A DNA stretch of 6,122 bases from Bacteroidota bacterium. GTDB taxonomy: Bacteria > Bacteroidota > Bacteroidia > 2-12-FULL-35-15. Below the pieces are notes generated by a model. The model ran no database searches and had not been told where the DNA came from. It saw only the letters and a list, made by a program, of their open reading frames with translations. The position numbers and the translations under genes were made by a program. Positions 1 through 5,443 of the stretch are shown here, one piece after another. The stretch spans positions 1 through 6,122 of the forward strand of contig JAPLDC010000002.1 of NCBI GenBank assembly GCA_026391935.1, written 5' to 3'. Each line of letters opens with the position of its first letter. The stretch's first letter is position 1.

Positions 1-893
1 CCTTCTTTATCTGTTAAATTTTCTATCGCAGTAACGTTAGTAAAGGACTTTCCATTGTAAGAACAAATGCCTGCCCCAGTATAATCGCTGCCGAACCAAA
101 TGTTCCCATTTTTATCTTCAAAGATGCATGAGACATCATTATTGCCTAGGCCATCTTTTTTTGAAAAATTGGTTATGACTTTCCCATCATAACGTTCAAC
201 ACCATGGTTTCTGGTGCCAAACCAAATGTCCCCATTTTTATCTTCTAACATGCACTTAATCATATCATCGCTAAGTCCATTGAAATGTGTAAATGATTTT
301 CCATCGTAACGATAGACTCCTCCTTGAGCCCATGAGCCGACCCAAATATTTCCAGCTTTGTCTTCTAAAATGCAAACAAGGACTTCATGGGATAAAAAGT
401 TAGTAAAGGATTTTCCATCGTAACGATATACACCGTTATTTAATGTGATGAACCAATAGTTTCCTTATCTGTCCTGTAAAATACTACCAACGTGTTTTGG
501 AATCTGGGAATAATAATTTATAGAGGAATAAGCATTGCTGCTATCAGTTGTAGCCATTGGAAAATTAATAAAAGTTTTTCCATCGTAGTAACAGACTCCG
601 ACACTAGTCCCAAACCATATTTTGCCAATTTTATCTTCATAAATGCAAGAAACATCATTACTGCATAAACCGTCTTTCTCTGTGAAATTAGCAAAGGATT
701 TTCCATCGTAACGATACAACCCTCTGCCTGAAGCTGCAAACCAAATGTTTCCGATTTTATCTTTCAACGCAGCAGAAACAATATCACTTGCTGGGTCAGA
801 GGTATTAGAAATTCCAACTGTCTTTGATGTGTCCTGCCCTTTGCAGGAAGCGATAAAAAAGATAAACAGCAAAAGGGAATACGTTTTCTTCAT
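1..893 (-). pseudogene. Propeller-repeat (Reg_prop) lipoprotein, interrupted by an in-frame TAA; 3' end outside window
   Basis: Reading starts at ATG 893-891. The first 17 residues form a lipoprotein signal: MKK, a hydrophobic run (LLLFIFFI) and lipobox I-A-S-C with Cys17. Repeats of about 38-42 residues follow, of the form D-K-x-G-N-I-W-F-G...Y-D-G-K-S-F-x-N-F. These match the two-component-regulator propeller family, whose blades normally form an extracellular sensor. A TAA at 467-465 ends the ORF after 142 residues, inside the motif Q-D-R-stop-G-N-Y-W-F. The same frame then continues without another stop to the left edge, with at least four more repeats. A single substitution (for example AAA or GAA to TAA) explains this. 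No kinase or DNA-binding domain is visible; the 3' part is missing, so a hybrid two-component sensor cannot be excluded. It could be a sequencing error, but as given the full-length product is not made. It lies left of the clear cassette sites, so it may be outside the array. Confidence 0.8.
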
Positions 894-931
894 CTTTTTA
901 ATGCTGTTAAAATGTGAATCACACTATGATA

Positions 932-939
932 CAAATGTA
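932..939 (-). promoter_or_regulatory. Putative Bacteroidota -7 box for the propeller lipoprotein gene
   Basis: The minus strand reads TACATTTG, a full match to the Bacteroidota -7 consensus TAnnTTTG, 38 bp upstream of the ATG at 893. I see no convincing -33 TTTG element. The position fits a leader of about 30 nt. Confidence 0.5.
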
Positions 940-997
940 TTTTTTGTCTGGTTGTTTCTTGTAGTCAGTTCGTTTTAGCACTTCACCCATGCATGAC

Positions 998-1125
998 GCA
1001 AAAGCTCTCGCTGCTAGGCGATCGTGCGAGTTTTTAACTAAAATCACAATTGCGAAGCAGTATTTCAAATGTAGTCAAATTTGCATTCCGAAGTAAAATT
1101 TCCAAATGGCGCCAAACCTGTGTTA
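998..1125. repeat. Degenerate cassette-boundary site A (attC-like)
   Basis: The right core GTTA (1122-1125), preceded by CCTGT, matches the right ends of sites C and F. GCTAGGCG (1013-1020) and the following GTGCGAG resemble the left arm of site F (GGCTAGGCG...TTGCGGA). AACTAAAATCACAATTGC near 1035-1052 resembles the GAACTAAAT-GCAAATGC part of the other sites, and TGC-GAA-GCA (1051-1059) resembles their apical hairpin. The 44-nt conserved strand seen in sites B-F is missing and I find no left TAAC core, so the left boundary is approximate. It is either a decayed or truncated site or one of a different subtype. It may mark the end of the intact array. Confidence 0.45.
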
Positions 1126-1142
1126 GCGGTTTGGCTTTTATC

Positions 1143-1775
1143 CTATTTTTCAGATATAGCAATGTACTTTTTTAATTCCGTTTGTTTTTCTGCTTGTTTT
1201 ATTAAAAAGTCGGCTACGTCAGCTCTATTAATTCCGCCTATATTAATTCCTTTAAATAATTTGTTTTCAATACGGTATTTCTCTGTCAATTCCTTGTCTA
1301 ATAGCCTTCCTGGTCTCACAACTGTCCAATTTAGATCGGAATTAGTGATAATTTCTTCCATTTTAGTTTTGTCAGCATAAACGTCTTTTAAAAAGTATTT
1401 TAAAAACATCTTTACAAGCCAAGAAACATAATTTTCACTTTCTCCAGATCCAAATCCTGTGACAAAAATAAATGGAATATCTATTTTGTTCTCCCTATGT
1501 ATTTCCACAATTAATTTTGCAAAATCTGAAAAAAGGGTAGTAGCTTTCATATTCTTACCTGTCCCTAATGTTACAATTAGCGCATCTGCGTTTTGGATTG
1601 AATTTAATAGGTCAGCTTTATTAGTTGCATCACCAAGTATCATTTTTAAAGAATTTTTCTCTTCAATTTGGATTTCAGATCGAGAAAGGGTCGTTATCGA
1701 ATGATTTCTATCTAAACCTCTTTTTACTGTTTCTAATCCTATTCCAGCCGAAGCTCCTATGATTGTTATATTCAT
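1143..1775 (-). CDS. NAD(P)-binding atypical SDR family protein (NAD(P)H-binding, NmrA/BLVRB-like)
   Basis: The product has 210 residues, the usual length for this Rossmann-fold family, and is cytoplasmic. The dinucleotide-binding loop G-A-S-A-G-I-G lies at residues 7-13, directly after the first strand (MNITII). Asp49 in L-G-D-A-T follows the third strand and D-A-L-I-V-T-L-G is at 64-71. V-T-G-F-G-S-G is at 105-111, W-T-V-V-R-P-G-R-L at 150-158 and N-R-A-D-V-A-D-F-L at 183-191. The last two are hallmarks of the NAD(P)H-binding (atypical SDR) group, which includes flavin/biliverdin-reductase-like and stress-related proteins. The classical SDR catalytic Y-x-x-x-K is not evident, so no substrate can be assigned. 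The gene is the only ORF in its cassette. Its stop is 17 bp from site A and its ATG 37 bp from site B, leaving almost no room for a promoter of its own; transcription may come from an upstream cassette. Confidence 0.88.
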   Translation of the reverse strand: MNITIIGASAGIGLETVKRGLDRNHSITTLSRSEIQIEEKNSLKMILGDATNKADLLNSIQNADALIVTLGTGKNMKATTLFSDFAKLIVEIHRENKIDIPFIFVTGFGSGESENYVSWLVKMFLKYFLKDVYADKTKMEEIITNSDLNWTVVRPGRLLDKELTEKYRIENKLFKGINIGGINRADVADFLIKQAEKQTELKKYIAISEK

Positions 1776-1812
1776 TTTGTTTTTTTATTGATTTAGGTTT
1801 TGAGCTGACCGC

Positions 1813-1982
1813 TAACGGTTTGGGGCTAAAAGAAGTGCGGAATTTACTTCCACAAAACTGTCTTAACCGAAAAACTTTATTAAATGTACTGAACTTAAAC
1901 GCAAATGCCAACAAAAATTTATACCGTTGATAAAAGCATTTGCACTTGGCAGTAACTCCGCATTTTCGCCTAGGTGCTGTTA
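1813..1982. repeat. Cassette-boundary site B (attC-like, 170 bp)
   Basis: The site is bounded by TAAC (1813-1816) and GTTA (1979-1982). TGCGGA on the left pairs with TCCGCA on the right, and GCAAATGC (1901-1908) pairs with GCATTTGC (1936-1943). The apical stem is TTTAT (1918-1922)/ATAAA (1930-1934) with loop ACCGTTG. It differs completely in sequence from the TGCGC/GCGCA stem of sites C-E yet still pairs. The conserved unpaired strand (AACTGTCTTAAC...TGTACTGAAC) spans 1856-1899. The flanks do not pair across the site: ACCGC lies before TAAC and TGGGC after GTTA. The flank ACCGC instead matches the GCGGT after the GTTA of site A, across the SDR gene. Confidence 0.85.
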
Positions 1983-2021
1983 TGGGCTGATTTATTTTTT
2001 AAGTTAACTCTCAAAAGTGTC

Positions 2022-2669
2022 CTAAGGAGTATGCAATATTGTTAGTATCTTCTTACCACTAATATATCCGAGTATTGGTCCGATTAGTAGAAATGCTACT
2101 AAATTCATTAGCTTACCTACGGTTGTAAAAGCCAAATGAAAAACATTATTCATGCAAACAAAATACACCGAAATAAATATGCTGCAGGTTGTCCATGCAA
2201 GAAAACTATACAAAACCCAACCGTCAGTATTCGTAAAATTATTTTTCTTTAAAAGTTTACTTTGAAACTGCCCTGTTAGAAAACTACCTAATGCAACAGC
2301 CATGATTATTGTGATCATAGCTGGTGCTCCATCCATTTCAACTTTAAAATCTAGTGCTTTTAAAATAACTAAAATGATGTTGAATAAGAGAAATGAACTA
2401 CCCATGCCAGCAATTGTCAGCCACATCCATTTGTAATTAATAGTCGTATGTCTCCTTAATACAATCCATTGCATTAATCCGATACCTGTTGTGATTCCAA
2501 GTCCAAGTCCAAAAAAATCCAAATTAATTTTATCAAGTAGGTCGGCAATAAGTATCGCTGAGATAAGTCCAATAAGCCATCCGAGAGTTGTGAATACAAT
2601 CCATTTTGTGATTGTTAAACTACCTTTATTTTTTTTGTCCATAGCATATTTATTTTTTGTGTTATCCAT
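2022..2669 (-). CDS. Six-helix integral membrane protein of unknown function
   Basis: I do not recognise the family. The product has 215 residues, with a charged, Lys/Asn-rich N-terminus and about six predicted transmembrane segments near residues 23-43, 53-71, 81-103, 117-134, 151-172 and 184-204. The loops are short and the tail (G-K-K-I-L-T-I-L-H-T-P) basic. G-I-G-L-M-Q-W-I-V-L-R-R at 62-73 and G-P-I-L-G-Y-I-S-G at 197-205 are the most motif-like parts; similar G-L-x-Q-W-x-V-L-R patterns occur in uncharacterised small membrane proteins. An internal ATG at residue 10 is an alternative start, since the first nine residues are not needed for the membrane topology. It is the only ORF in its cassette: the start is 28 bp from site C and the stop 39 bp from site B. 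No promoter box is visible in the short leader. No enzymatic or transport motif is evident. Confidence 0.82.
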   Translation of the reverse strand: MDNTKNKYAMDKKNKGSLTITKWIVFTTLGWLIGLISAILIADLLDKINLDFFGLGLGITTGIGLMQWIVLRRHTTINYKWMWLTIAGMGSSFLLFNIILVILKALDFKVEMDGAPAMITIIMAVALGSFLTGQFQSKLLKKNNFTNTDGWVLYSFLAWTTCSIFISVYFVCMNNVFHLAFTTVGKLMNLVAFLLIGPILGYISGKKILTILHTP

Positions 2670-2697
2670 TTTGTTAACTGCTCATAAAACTTGCCGC

Positions 2698-2873
2698 TAA
2701 CGGTTTCAGGCTAAACGCTTGCGGAATAAAAAACCACAAACTGTCTTAACAGGAAAACTTTATTAAATGCACTGAACTAAATGTCAAATACAAAAAGAAT
2801 TTGCGCAAAGCGCACCTTTAAAATTGTATTTGCTACTTGCACAAACCCCGCATTGCTTGTGTAGCCTGTGTTA
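2698..2873. repeat. Cassette-boundary site C (attC-like, 176 bp)
   Basis: The cores are TAAC (2698-2701) and GTTA (2870-2873). The left arm CAGGCTA and TGCGG pair with TAGCCTG and CCGCA on the right. The inner arms CAAATAC (2785-2791) and GTATTTG (2826-2832) pair perfectly although both differ from the CAAATGC/GCATTTG of sites B and E, which is compensatory change. The apical hairpin is TGCGC-AAA-GCGCA (2802-2814). The conserved unpaired strand spans about 2739-2781. Beyond GTTA comes TACCC, which is complementary to the GGGTA before the TAAC of site D rather than to the bases flanking TAAC here. Confidence 0.87.
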
Positions 2874-2901
2874 TACCCTGTGCTGAATTTTAGAATAAAT
2901 G

Positions 2902-3054
2902 TCAAGCCGCTTTAGATCGATGCGTTTTTTTTGTCTTTTGAGAAGCCAATTTCCGCTGTCTAATAAATTCGCTAATTGCTTTTTCCTCTGCTGGTGTTAA
3001 TGAACCTTGTCCACCGATAACGTCAACATCCAGTTCTGTTTTTTTAGATTTCAT
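2902..3054 (-). CDS. Small 50-residue protein coupled to the GNAT-like gene (candidate antitoxin)
   Basis: ATG 3054-3052 gives 50 residues: a charged N-terminus (M-K-S-K-K-T-E-L-D-V), a glycine turn I-G-G-Q-G-S (13-18), an acidic predicted helix T-P-A-E-E-K-A-I-S-E-F-I (20-31), and a very basic tail rich in Lys and Arg. A longer reading from ATG 3108 would overlap the upstream gene by 53 bp. I reject it because the 3054 start sits one base after the upstream stop (TAA-C-ATG), the classic spacing for coupled translation. The family is not recognised with confidence. Small basic/acidic partners directly downstream of a possible toxin, within one cassette, suggest an antitoxin or accessory subunit; this is inference. 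It is last in its cassette, 28 bp from site C. Confidence 0.7.
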   Translation of the reverse strand: MKSKKTELDVDVIGGQGSLTPAEEKAISEFIRQRKLASQKTKKTHRSKAA

Positions 3055-3055
3055 G

Positions 3056-3586
3056 TTATGGATTTTGAAAATATTTATTAATGAGTTTAAGCGCACTTTG
3101 TGTTTCAATTATCATTACGCGCCCACCGAAATGATAAGCGCCAAGTGATTTTTCATAATGTTCAACCAATTGAGTTTTTGAAAGGAAGGAAATGTTTCCA
3201 CCATGTCCGCGTTGGAATGAAAGTTTACAAGCAAATGCAACTAAGTTTCCGGCAACACCAGAATACATTCTTGTCTTTCCTTTATTGAAAGGTGCGCTTT
3301 CAACCAAATGCATATAAACATGGTCAGCCTTAACTTCTAAACTAACAATTCCTTGTATTACGTTCGAATTGTTAACGATTGTCAATTTATAAACATCGCT
3401 TTCTGGTCGTTTAAATTCGTCACGCCAATTAAAAACCCAACCATTTGTTTTGGTAACTGATTTCAGGTCGTTATTGGTAAGCAAGGAGATGTCAGTCGCA
3501 AAACTGTCGCCCGTAACTACGTTCTCTATTGAGTTTGTAAGCTTGTCTATAATGAAATCAAGTCCTATTTCTTTCGATTTTTTCAC
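3056..3586 (-). CDS. GNAT-fold-like protein of unknown function (candidate acetyltransferase or toxin)
   Basis: The product has 176 residues and is soluble. The C-terminal half resembles a GNAT acetyltransferase. A strand with V-Y-M-H-L-V-E-S-A (90-98) is followed by a loop and a helix G-V-A-G-N-L-V-A-F-A-C-K-L (110-122). Then come G-H-G-G-N-I-S-F-L-S-K (127-137) and the typical H-Y-E-K-S-L-G-A (143-150) before R-V-M-I-I. The canonical acetyl-CoA loop Q/R-x-x-G-x-G/A is not clearly present, so activity is uncertain. The start is GTG (3586-3584): an in-frame TAA lies at 3598-3596 and no ATG occurs until residue 92. A weak -7-like TAAATTAG lies four bases before the GTG, and another near-match, AATATTTG, at 3629-3622. 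It is the first gene of a two-gene cassette with the 50-residue protein one base downstream. The GTG-then-ATG layout mirrors the HigBA cassettes here. Confidence 0.75.
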   Translation of the reverse strand: MKKSKEIGLDFIIDKLTNSIENVVTGDSFATDISLLTNNDLKSVTKTNGWVFNWRDEFKRPESDVYKLTIVNNSNVIQGIVSLEVKADHVYMHLVESAPFNKGKTRMYSGVAGNLVAFACKLSFQRGHGGNISFLSKTQLVEHYEKSLGAYHFGGRVMIIETQSALKLINKYFQNP

Positions 3587-3660
3587 ACAGCTAATTTACG
3601 AAAAAATGTCGTCAATTACAACAAATATTGAGGGTAAACGGGTCAGCACAGCATTGGGTA

Positions 3661-3834
3661 TAACGGTTTGCAGCTACAAGAAGTGCGGAATAAAAAGTAG
3701 CGAACTGTCTTAACAGGAAAACTTTATTAAATGTACTGAACTAAATTGCAAATACAAAAACATTTTGCGCGAAGCGCACATTTGAAAAATGCATTTGCAA
3801 ATGCAGTAACACCGCATTTTTTCAGGTACTGTTA
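3661..3834. repeat. Cassette-boundary site D (attC-like, 174 bp)
   Basis: The cores are TAAC (3661-3664) and GTTA (3831-3834), with TGCGG/CCGCA outer arms. The inner arms are GCAAATAC and GCATTTGC, which pair with one mismatch. The apical hairpin is TGCGC-GAA-GCGCA (3766-3778) and the conserved unpaired strand spans about 3703-3744. The left flank GGGTA matches the far end of the GNAT cassette (TACCC after the GTTA of site C). The right flank CCAGC matches the far end of the broken-toxin cassette (GCCGG before the TAAC of site E, 4 of 5 paired). Confidence 0.88.
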
Positions 3835-3848
3835 CCAGCTGGTTTGCC

Positions 3849-4178
3849 TTAAGCTACTTTAATTGTCTTTTGATTAAGCATTTCCACGTTAAAATTAATT
3901 TTCGCGTTTAGTGCTTTAAAAACTTTAATGATTGTCTCGAACCTTGCGTCTGTCAAACTGTTTTCTAGTTTTGAAATTTGCGCTTTCTTAACACCAACAA
4001 GTTCACCAAGTTCTTCCTGCGTCAAGTGTCTCTCTTTGCGTGCTTGTCTAATAGCTTCGCCAAGCAAGTCAATTCGTAACTCTTGCTCAAACGCTTCACG
4101 TTTTGCTGTCCCTCGTTTACCGATATGTTTGTCGGTTATTTCGTCTAGGCTAATTGTTTTCAAAGTTGTCTTTTTCAT
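3849..4178 (-). CDS. HigA-type antitoxin, XRE-family HTH protein
   Basis: The product has 109 residues. An N-terminal arm carries G-K-R-G-T-A-K-R-E (20-28), followed by a helix-turn-helix at about 39-93. The second helix is T-Q-E-E-L-G-E-L-V-G (53-62) and the recognition helix lies in K-K-A-Q-I-S-K-L-E-N-S (64-74). Such proteins bind the cognate toxin and repress their own operon. ATG 4178-4176 overlaps the TGA of the reconstructed toxin frame (ATGA, 4175-4178), so it is the second gene of a toxin-first operon, as in HigBA. It is homologous to the antitoxin at 4803-5108: both share G-K-R-G-T-x-K-R-E, L-T-Q-x-E-L and I-S-x-x-E-N. The gene looks intact. Because the toxin now stops about 140 bp upstream, translational coupling through the overlap should be lost. 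The 18-bp palindrome at 4550-4567 is a candidate operator. Confidence 0.9.
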   Translation of the reverse strand: MKKTTLKTISLDEITDKHIGKRGTAKREAFEQELRIDLLGEAIRQARKERHLTQEELGELVGVKKAQISKLENSLTDARFETIIKVFKALNAKINFNVEMLNQKTIKVA

Positions 4179-4522
4179 TTTTTGCGAGTTTTTTGTTCCA
4201 TGTAAAGTTTTCTTAATCTCTCTGCTTTATCGAGATCTCCTTGCGGAGTTTTATCTGTCTTTTTAATAAGTCCGTGAGTGGAGATTACAACAGTGTCGAC
4301 CTTGTCGGTTTTGTACTAAAACGCAAACAGTCGGTAAGCTGTTTTATTATACAAAGTTCTAAACTCCCAAATTTCTTCGGTCAGTTTTTTAAAGAGTTCT
4401 TTGTCGCTCGTTACTTGAGCTTTTCTAATGTTGTAGATTATCTTCTCTCTTGCTTTCTTGTCAAGGCTGTCAAGAAACTCTGCAGCTTCCTCTAAAAACT
4501 GAACTTTGAATTTTTCTGTCAC
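4175..4522 (-). pseudogene. HigB/RelE-type (Gp49-like) toxin, broken by an in-frame TAG
   Basis: From GTG 4522-4520 the frame encodes 68 residues (F-K-V-Q-F-L-E-E-A-A-E-F-L ... W-E-F-R-T-L-Y-N-K-T-A-Y-R-L-F-A-F) and stops at TAG 4318-4316. The same frame continues for 46 more codons to TGA 4177-4175 and encodes T-H-G-L-I-K-K-T-D-K-T-P-Q-G-D-L-D-K-A, the conserved C-terminal part of Gp49-family toxins. Read through, it would be 115 residues, against 116 for the intact toxin at 5089-5439, and its end would overlap the antitoxin ATG. The stop falls where an aromatic residue, probably Trp, is expected (F-A-F-x-Y-K versus F-C-F-F-D-H), so TGG to TAG is likely. An in-frame TAA at 4528-4526 and the absence of a nearby ATG force the GTG start. 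The family inhibits translation by ribosome-dependent mRNA cleavage; lacking the C-terminal 40%, this product is probably inactive. Confidence 0.88.
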
Positions 4523-4538
4523 TCGTTAAATATTTCTA

Positions 4539-4546
4539 CAAATATA
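4539..4546 (-). promoter_or_regulatory. -7 box for the broken-toxin HigBA operon
   Basis: The minus strand reads TATATTTG, a full match to TAnnTTTG, 16 bp upstream of the GTG start at 4522 and inside the same cassette. The cassette therefore carries its own promoter, as toxin-antitoxin cassettes normally do. Confidence 0.55.
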
Positions 4547-4549
4547 CGA

Positions 4550-4567
4550 GTTTCCTTATTAGGAAAC
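4550..4567. promoter_or_regulatory. 18-bp palindrome, candidate antitoxin operator
   Basis: GTTTCCT (4550-4556) and AGGAAAC (4561-4567) form a perfect inverted repeat around TATT. It lies three bases upstream of the -7 box, between that box and the expected -33 position. Bound protein there would block transcription. HigA-type antitoxins autorepress through palindromes at this position, so it is a good candidate operator for the 3849-4178 product. Confidence 0.55.
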
Positions 4568-4603
4568 ATTTTTTCTTTGGAATTGTAGTCTGAAACTTGC
4601 CGG

Positions 4604-4776
4604 TAACGGTTTTTAGCTAAGCGTGGTGCGGATTTACTTGCACAAAACTGTCTTACCCGATAAACTTGATTAAATGTACTGAACTAAATCGCAAATGCAA
4701 AAAATGTTGCGCGGAGCGCACCTTAAAAAAAGCATTTGCAAATGCAGAAACTCCGCATTTTTTTTAGGTACTGTTA
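4604..4776. repeat. Cassette-boundary site E (attC-like, 173 bp)
   Basis: The cores are TAAC (4604-4607) and GTTA (4773-4776), with TGCGGA/TCCGCA outer arms. The inner arms are GCAAATGC and GCATTTGC, and the apical hairpin TGCGC-GGA-GCGCA lies at 4708-4720. The conserved unpaired strand spans about 4646-4687. The right flank TATGCGGTTTT is nearly the reverse complement of the AAAATCGCATA before the TAAC of site F, across the 4803-5439 genes. The left flank GCCGG shows no such relation to the right flank. A 28-base stretch including CACAAAACTGTCTTA-CCGA is almost identical to site B. Confidence 0.88.
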
Positions 4777-4802
4777 TATGCGGTTTTAATTGTCAACTGT
4801 CG

Positions 4803-5108
4803 TTACAGTTTGATGGAGAGTTGAAGATGTCCGCCAAAACCAAGTTCAACAATTTTCTGAAGTGTCGAAATGCGAACTTCCTTAATATTGTTCTCGATTC
4901 TCGAGATATAAGATTTTGTCGTTCCGCATTTTTCTGCAAGTTCGTCTTGAGTTAAACCTTTTTCAAGTCGAGCCTCTTGGATCATTGCACCGATTTTGAA
5001 AGTTTCGTAACCAGCTTCAAGTTTCTCACGCTTTACTGTCCCACGTTTACCATATTGCTCGTCTTTTAATTGGGCAAGTGTTTTGGAGTTATTTTTTTTC
5101 GTTTTCAT
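4803..5108 (-). CDS. HigA-type antitoxin, XRE-family HTH protein (intact pair)
   Basis: The product has 101 residues. The basic N-terminal arm is followed by G-K-R-G-T-V-K-R-E (20-28) and a helix-turn-helix at about 39-92. L-T-Q-D-E-L-A-E-K-C-G (52-62) leads into the recognition helix T-K-S-Y-I-S-R-I-E-N-N (64-74). The expected role is to neutralise the upstream toxin and repress the operon. ATG 5108-5106 lies 20 bp inside the 3' end of the toxin gene in another frame, so translation is probably coupled. It shares its layout and motifs with the antitoxin at 3849-4178 but is diverged in sequence. The two are therefore separate cassettes rather than a recent duplication. Its stop is 26 bp from site E. 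Confidence 0.92.
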   Translation of the reverse strand: MKTKKNNSKTLAQLKDEQYGKRGTVKREKLEAGYETFKIGAMIQEARLEKGLTQDELAEKCGTTKSYISRIENNIKEVRISTLQKIVELGFGGHLQLSIKL

Positions 5109-5439
5109 ATTCTTGTTTTATTTTAAGTGCTTTTTCAATTTCCTGTTTCGGTGTCTTTTGGGTCTTTTTTTGAAAACCGTTTGTCAAAACCACTAATTGT
5201 CCGTGGTCGAAAAAACAAAATATTCTAAAAATGTCGCTGCCTTGCTGAACACGTATTTCAAAAAGTCCGTCCGTAGATTCAAGGTGTTTTAAATAGGTCT
5301 CTGGAACTCTTTGAAGATCTTCAATTATGTCAAGCGTCCAGATAATTTTGTCTTTAACCTTCGGTCGTTGTTTTACAAAGAATTCCTCAAAATAGTCTTT
5401 GTAGAATATGATTGTACGGAATTTATGTTTTTTCTCCAC
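5089..5439 (-). CDS. HigB/RelE-type (phage Gp49-like) toxin
   Basis: The product has 116 residues, a normal length for the family. An N-terminal helical part (F-Y-K-D-Y-F-E-E-F-F, 12-21; V-K-D-K-I-I-W-T-L-D, 28-37) precedes the strand motifs. These are G-L-F-E-I-R-V (58-64), F-R-I-F-C-F-F (71-77) and L-V-V-L-T-N-G-F-Q-K-K-T-Q-K-T-P (82-97), ending with E-I-E-K-A in a basic helix. This is the pattern of Gp49/HigB-like toxins, which cleave mRNA on the ribosome. The start is GTG 5439-5437, because an in-frame TAG lies at 5466-5464 with no other usable start between. The -7 box ends four bases before the GTG, implying a very short leader or a leaderless mRNA. It is the first gene of the operon, followed by the overlapping HTH antitoxin. 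Confidence 0.93.
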   Translation of the reverse strand: MEKKHKFRTIIFYKDYFEEFFVKQRPKVKDKIIWTLDIIEDLQRVPETYLKHLESTDGLFEIRVQQGSDIFRIFCFFDHGQLVVLTNGFQKKTQKTPKQEIEKALKIKQEYENEKK

Positions 5440-5443
5440 GGAA

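Noticed and set aside
1..740. DNA-level tandem repeats (recurring TTTTCCATCGTAACGATA)
   Set aside because: They are the codons for the recurring Y-R-Y-D-G-K-S-F motif of the propeller repeats, not a separate repeat element.
897..1142. A gene or RNA in the gap left of the SDR gene
   Set aside because: Apart from the -7 box and degenerate site A, I see no ORF with coding character and no tRNA-like or other recognisable RNA structure.
1459..1704. Plus-strand ORF opposite the SDR gene
   Set aside because: It is a shadow of the well-supported SDR gene on the other strand. Its product has no recognisable motif and has the Ser/Phe/Ile-rich look of antisense reading.
1708..1914. Minus-strand ORF across site B and the SDR start
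   Set aside because: It spans the recombination-type site and overlaps the SDR N-terminus in another frame; no motif.
3055..3108. Longer N-terminus of the 50-residue protein from ATG 3108
   Set aside because: It would overlap the GNAT-like gene by 53 bp, whereas ATG 3054 follows the upstream stop by one base and begins a more typical small charged protein.
3928..4266. Plus-strand ORF opposite the HTH antitoxin
   Set aside because: It is antisense to a clear HTH gene and the toxin 3' end; low-complexity Ser-rich product.
465..4318. Recoded stop codons (alternative genetic code) to explain the internal TAA and TAG
   Set aside because: Other intact genes here end naturally with TAA, TAG and TGA near cassette boundaries, so two independent nonsense mutations are simpler.
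4695..4955. Plus-strand ORF running from site E into the second antitoxin
   Set aside because: It crosses a cassette boundary and is antisense to a clear HTH gene.
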